A stretch of 7,563 nt of DNA. Source: a bacterium. GTDB lineage: Bacteria > Patescibacteriota > Gracilibacteria > JAUYGZ01. Location: NCBI GenBank assembly GCA_030699855.1, contig JAUYKR010000013.1, positions 1 through 7,563 of the forward strand, read 5' to 3'. The translations under genes were made by a program, and so were the position numbers. The notes under the pieces are model-generated. The model had not been told where the DNA came from. It did no database searches and saw only the letters and a list, made by a program, of their open reading frames with translations. Position 1 is the stretch's first letter. The number at the start of each line of letters is the position of its first letter. This document shows positions 6,291-7,563 of the stretch, piece after piece.

Positions 6291-7563
6291 TCAGGGGGTG
6301 CCTATTTCCCGGTCAACAGAGCCTTTATTGCGCCGATAAAGCCCAACTCTTGCTAAGGCATTTCTCCATCTATAAATAGTACTTTGCAGGGACGCAGCAT
6401 TCGTGACTCTAGCCCTTTCCATCAAGGCATCCGATCTATCGCCACCTTCATAATCAGTTATAATACCTAATTTTTCCTGATGAGACAAGCCTGATGGTCG
6501 CACAAGGAGCCTCGTCTCTTCTGGAAAAGCATTTCGTATTGCCGTAATGGCGTTTGTAACCGCTCCTTGTTTATCCGGAGGAATTCCCAGGGCTAGGGCA
6601 AATTCATCATCGGAAAGATCGCCATCGGCCCGCTTTCGAAGAAGTTTGATGTGTTTGCGAAGGGGGCCAGAGAACAATCTACCCGGGGCCCTTTGCCTGG
6701 GAACCTCTGCGAGGGTAAACCAGCGCGGAAATCGTTGCCGAATTTGTTTTTTCATTCTGTCTCGCAAAAATAAAATGTTGTCCCATAAATCAGGGGAAAC
6801 CCCCAGGAATTGTCCAATTTCGGATTCTGGAATTTCCCCTTTCTTGTATCTGATAGCAGCCACAACATGATCTGGAGTGACAACAGCTAAGTCCGTGGGA
6901 CGAGAAGCTCTTATTCGCTCGTGCGGATTTGCCAGAGCAATCTTACTGACTCTATTTTGCACACGAAGGTCGTCAACCTCTTCCCCCGGGTACAATAATT
7001 CCCTTGCTTGATCGAAGGTTATAGCTCTCCCCCGATAAGCCTTCACCACCCGGATTTTCCATACCTTTGAACCATCCCTCGTTGCCAACAGAGCATCGTA
7101 TTGCAATGATACTTGTTTCAAAATATCTGCCACTTTCCCCCTCACCTCATCGAGTTCTCTCACCGTCACCGCACGCACTTCTTCAAAAAACACCTGAAAA
7201 GTCCCGAACACCAAATTCTCATACTCATTACCCTGTGATACAAAATTCATTAAAATACGAACCTGAACCTCACTCTGAATGGCATCCAGTTCGGACTCAA
7301 CATCAACACCCAAACTGCTGACAATCAATCGATTCGTGAGCTCTCTCACCAACGGTTTGTCTTCGGCAAACAGCAGCTCCCTTTGAAACCACTTACAAAA
7401 TGCCCGGAACTTCTGGGTTCCCGGACTCCTTATCCCTAACATATCAGTCACAACACGTTCCAGCGCCATAGCCAGTTTCGGATCTTTGATCTGGAAAAGA
7501 TCCCGAACAAGAGTAGTTCTCTTTTCCTGAGGTTTCGGTTTCTTTTTTTCGATTTTCTTTGCC
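6291..7563 (-). CDS. Paralog C: four-module HTH-like repeat protein, N-terminus outside window
   Basis: Unidentified and close to paralog A. The first ATG is at 7469, but the frame is open through 31 further codons to the window edge. Those codons encode LVRDLFQIKDPKLAMALERV, which aligns with DSFGITDPEFAKLVCEELL of A, so the gene is treated as truncated by the window. The 423 visible residues contain IQSEVQVRILMNFVSQGNEY (about 95-114) and QVSLQYDAL (about 150-158). Modules follow at about 165-213, 228-279, 303-347 and 358-408. Module 2 (HVVAAIRYKKGE, then IGQFLGV, ending RQRFPRWF) and the GRLFSGP linker match A closely, and the AITAIR helix of module 3 matches AITAIK in A. A Lys-rich stretch (KKIEKKKPKPQEKR) lies at the extreme visible N-terminus. 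By comparison with A, roughly 150 residues may be missing. A DNA-binding role is inferred, not shown. Confidence 0.85.
   Translation of the reverse strand, partial: AKKIEKKKPKPQEKRTTLVRDLFQIKDPKLAMALERVVTDMLGIRSPGTQKFRAFCKWFQRELLFAEDKPLVRELTNRLIVSSLGVDVESELDAIQSEVQVRILMNFVSQGNEYENLVFGTFQVFFEEVRAVTVRELDEVRGKVADILKQVSLQYDALLATRDGSKVWKIRVVKAYRGRAITFDQARELLYPGEEVDDLRVQNRVSKIALANPHERIRASRPTDLAVVTPDHVVAAIRYKKGEIPESEIGQFLGVSPDLWDNILFLRDRMKKQIRQRFPRWFTLAEVPRQRAPGRLFSGPLRKHIKLLRKRADGDLSDDEFALALGIPPDKQGAVTNAITAIRNAFPEETRLLVRPSGLSHQEKLGIITDYEGGDRSDALMERARVTNAASLQSTIYRWRNALARVGLYRRNKGSVDREIGTP

Noticed and set aside
2782..7563. Treating the array as transposases or an insertion sequence because of the HTH-like modules
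   Set aside because: No DDE, serine or tyrosine recombinase catalytic pattern, no terminal inverted repeats bounding the genes and no target duplication could be seen.
621..7563. CRISPR array, tRNA or rRNA gene
   Set aside because: No regularly spaced direct repeats and no cloverleaf-like or rRNA-conserved stretch was found. Coding sequence covers nearly all of the region.

Overview
The window reads as a compact bacterial chromosome segment. Two household enzymes can be named with confidence: peptidyl-tRNA hydrolase (pth) and 3-dehydroquinate synthase (aroB). Gene gaps are at most about 80 bp, the two strands' genes overlap at their 3' ends, and TGA is used as a normal stop, for example at 97-99, 2784-2782 and 6293-6291. 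That argues against lineages that read UGA as an amino acid. Nothing in the window fixes the phylum. A Patescibacteria/CPR-type genome, perhaps Peregrinibacteria-like, is a low-confidence guess based on compactness, weak Shine-Dalgarno signals and large unrecognised proteins.

Layout. On the + strand, the last 32 codons of an unidentified gene (1-99) run into pth (96-629) through an ATGA overlap. Everything else is on the - strand and is transcribed from right to left: an unidentified gene cut by the right edge (called paralog C here, 7563-6291), paralog B (6209-4614), paralog A (4542-2782), aroB (2750-1395) and a UPF0489-type protein (1385-621). The last gene runs tail-to-tail into pth with a 9-bp overlap.

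The most unusual content is the tandem array C-B-A. The three proteins have no function I recognise, but they clearly share one architecture. An alpha-helical N-terminal region is followed by four consecutive modules of about 45-65 residues. Each module looks like a degenerate helix-turn-helix, with an (A/I)-x-x-(Y/F)-x-x-G type first helix, an LG/FG turn and a basic third helix that often ends in FP. A conserved FSG linker separates modules 2 and 3, and the C-terminus is basic. They look like a lineage-specific family of multi-HTH, probably nucleic-acid-binding proteins expanded by tandem duplication.

Smaller points also stand out. A and B each open with a TTG-started reading frame that overlaps an extended -10 promoter motif (TGCTAAAAT), so the true starts are probably internal ATGs giving short leaders. 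Inverted repeats surround the putative promoters of B, A and aroB. AroB carries an extra C-terminal tail of about 80 residues (Ser/Tyr-rich, then charged helix, then Gly-rich) that is partly built from a 12-bp tandem repeat. The UPF0489 protein has ureohydrolase-like metal-ligand motifs and lies 9 bp after aroB. I see no rRNA, tRNA, CRISPR array or insertion sequence.
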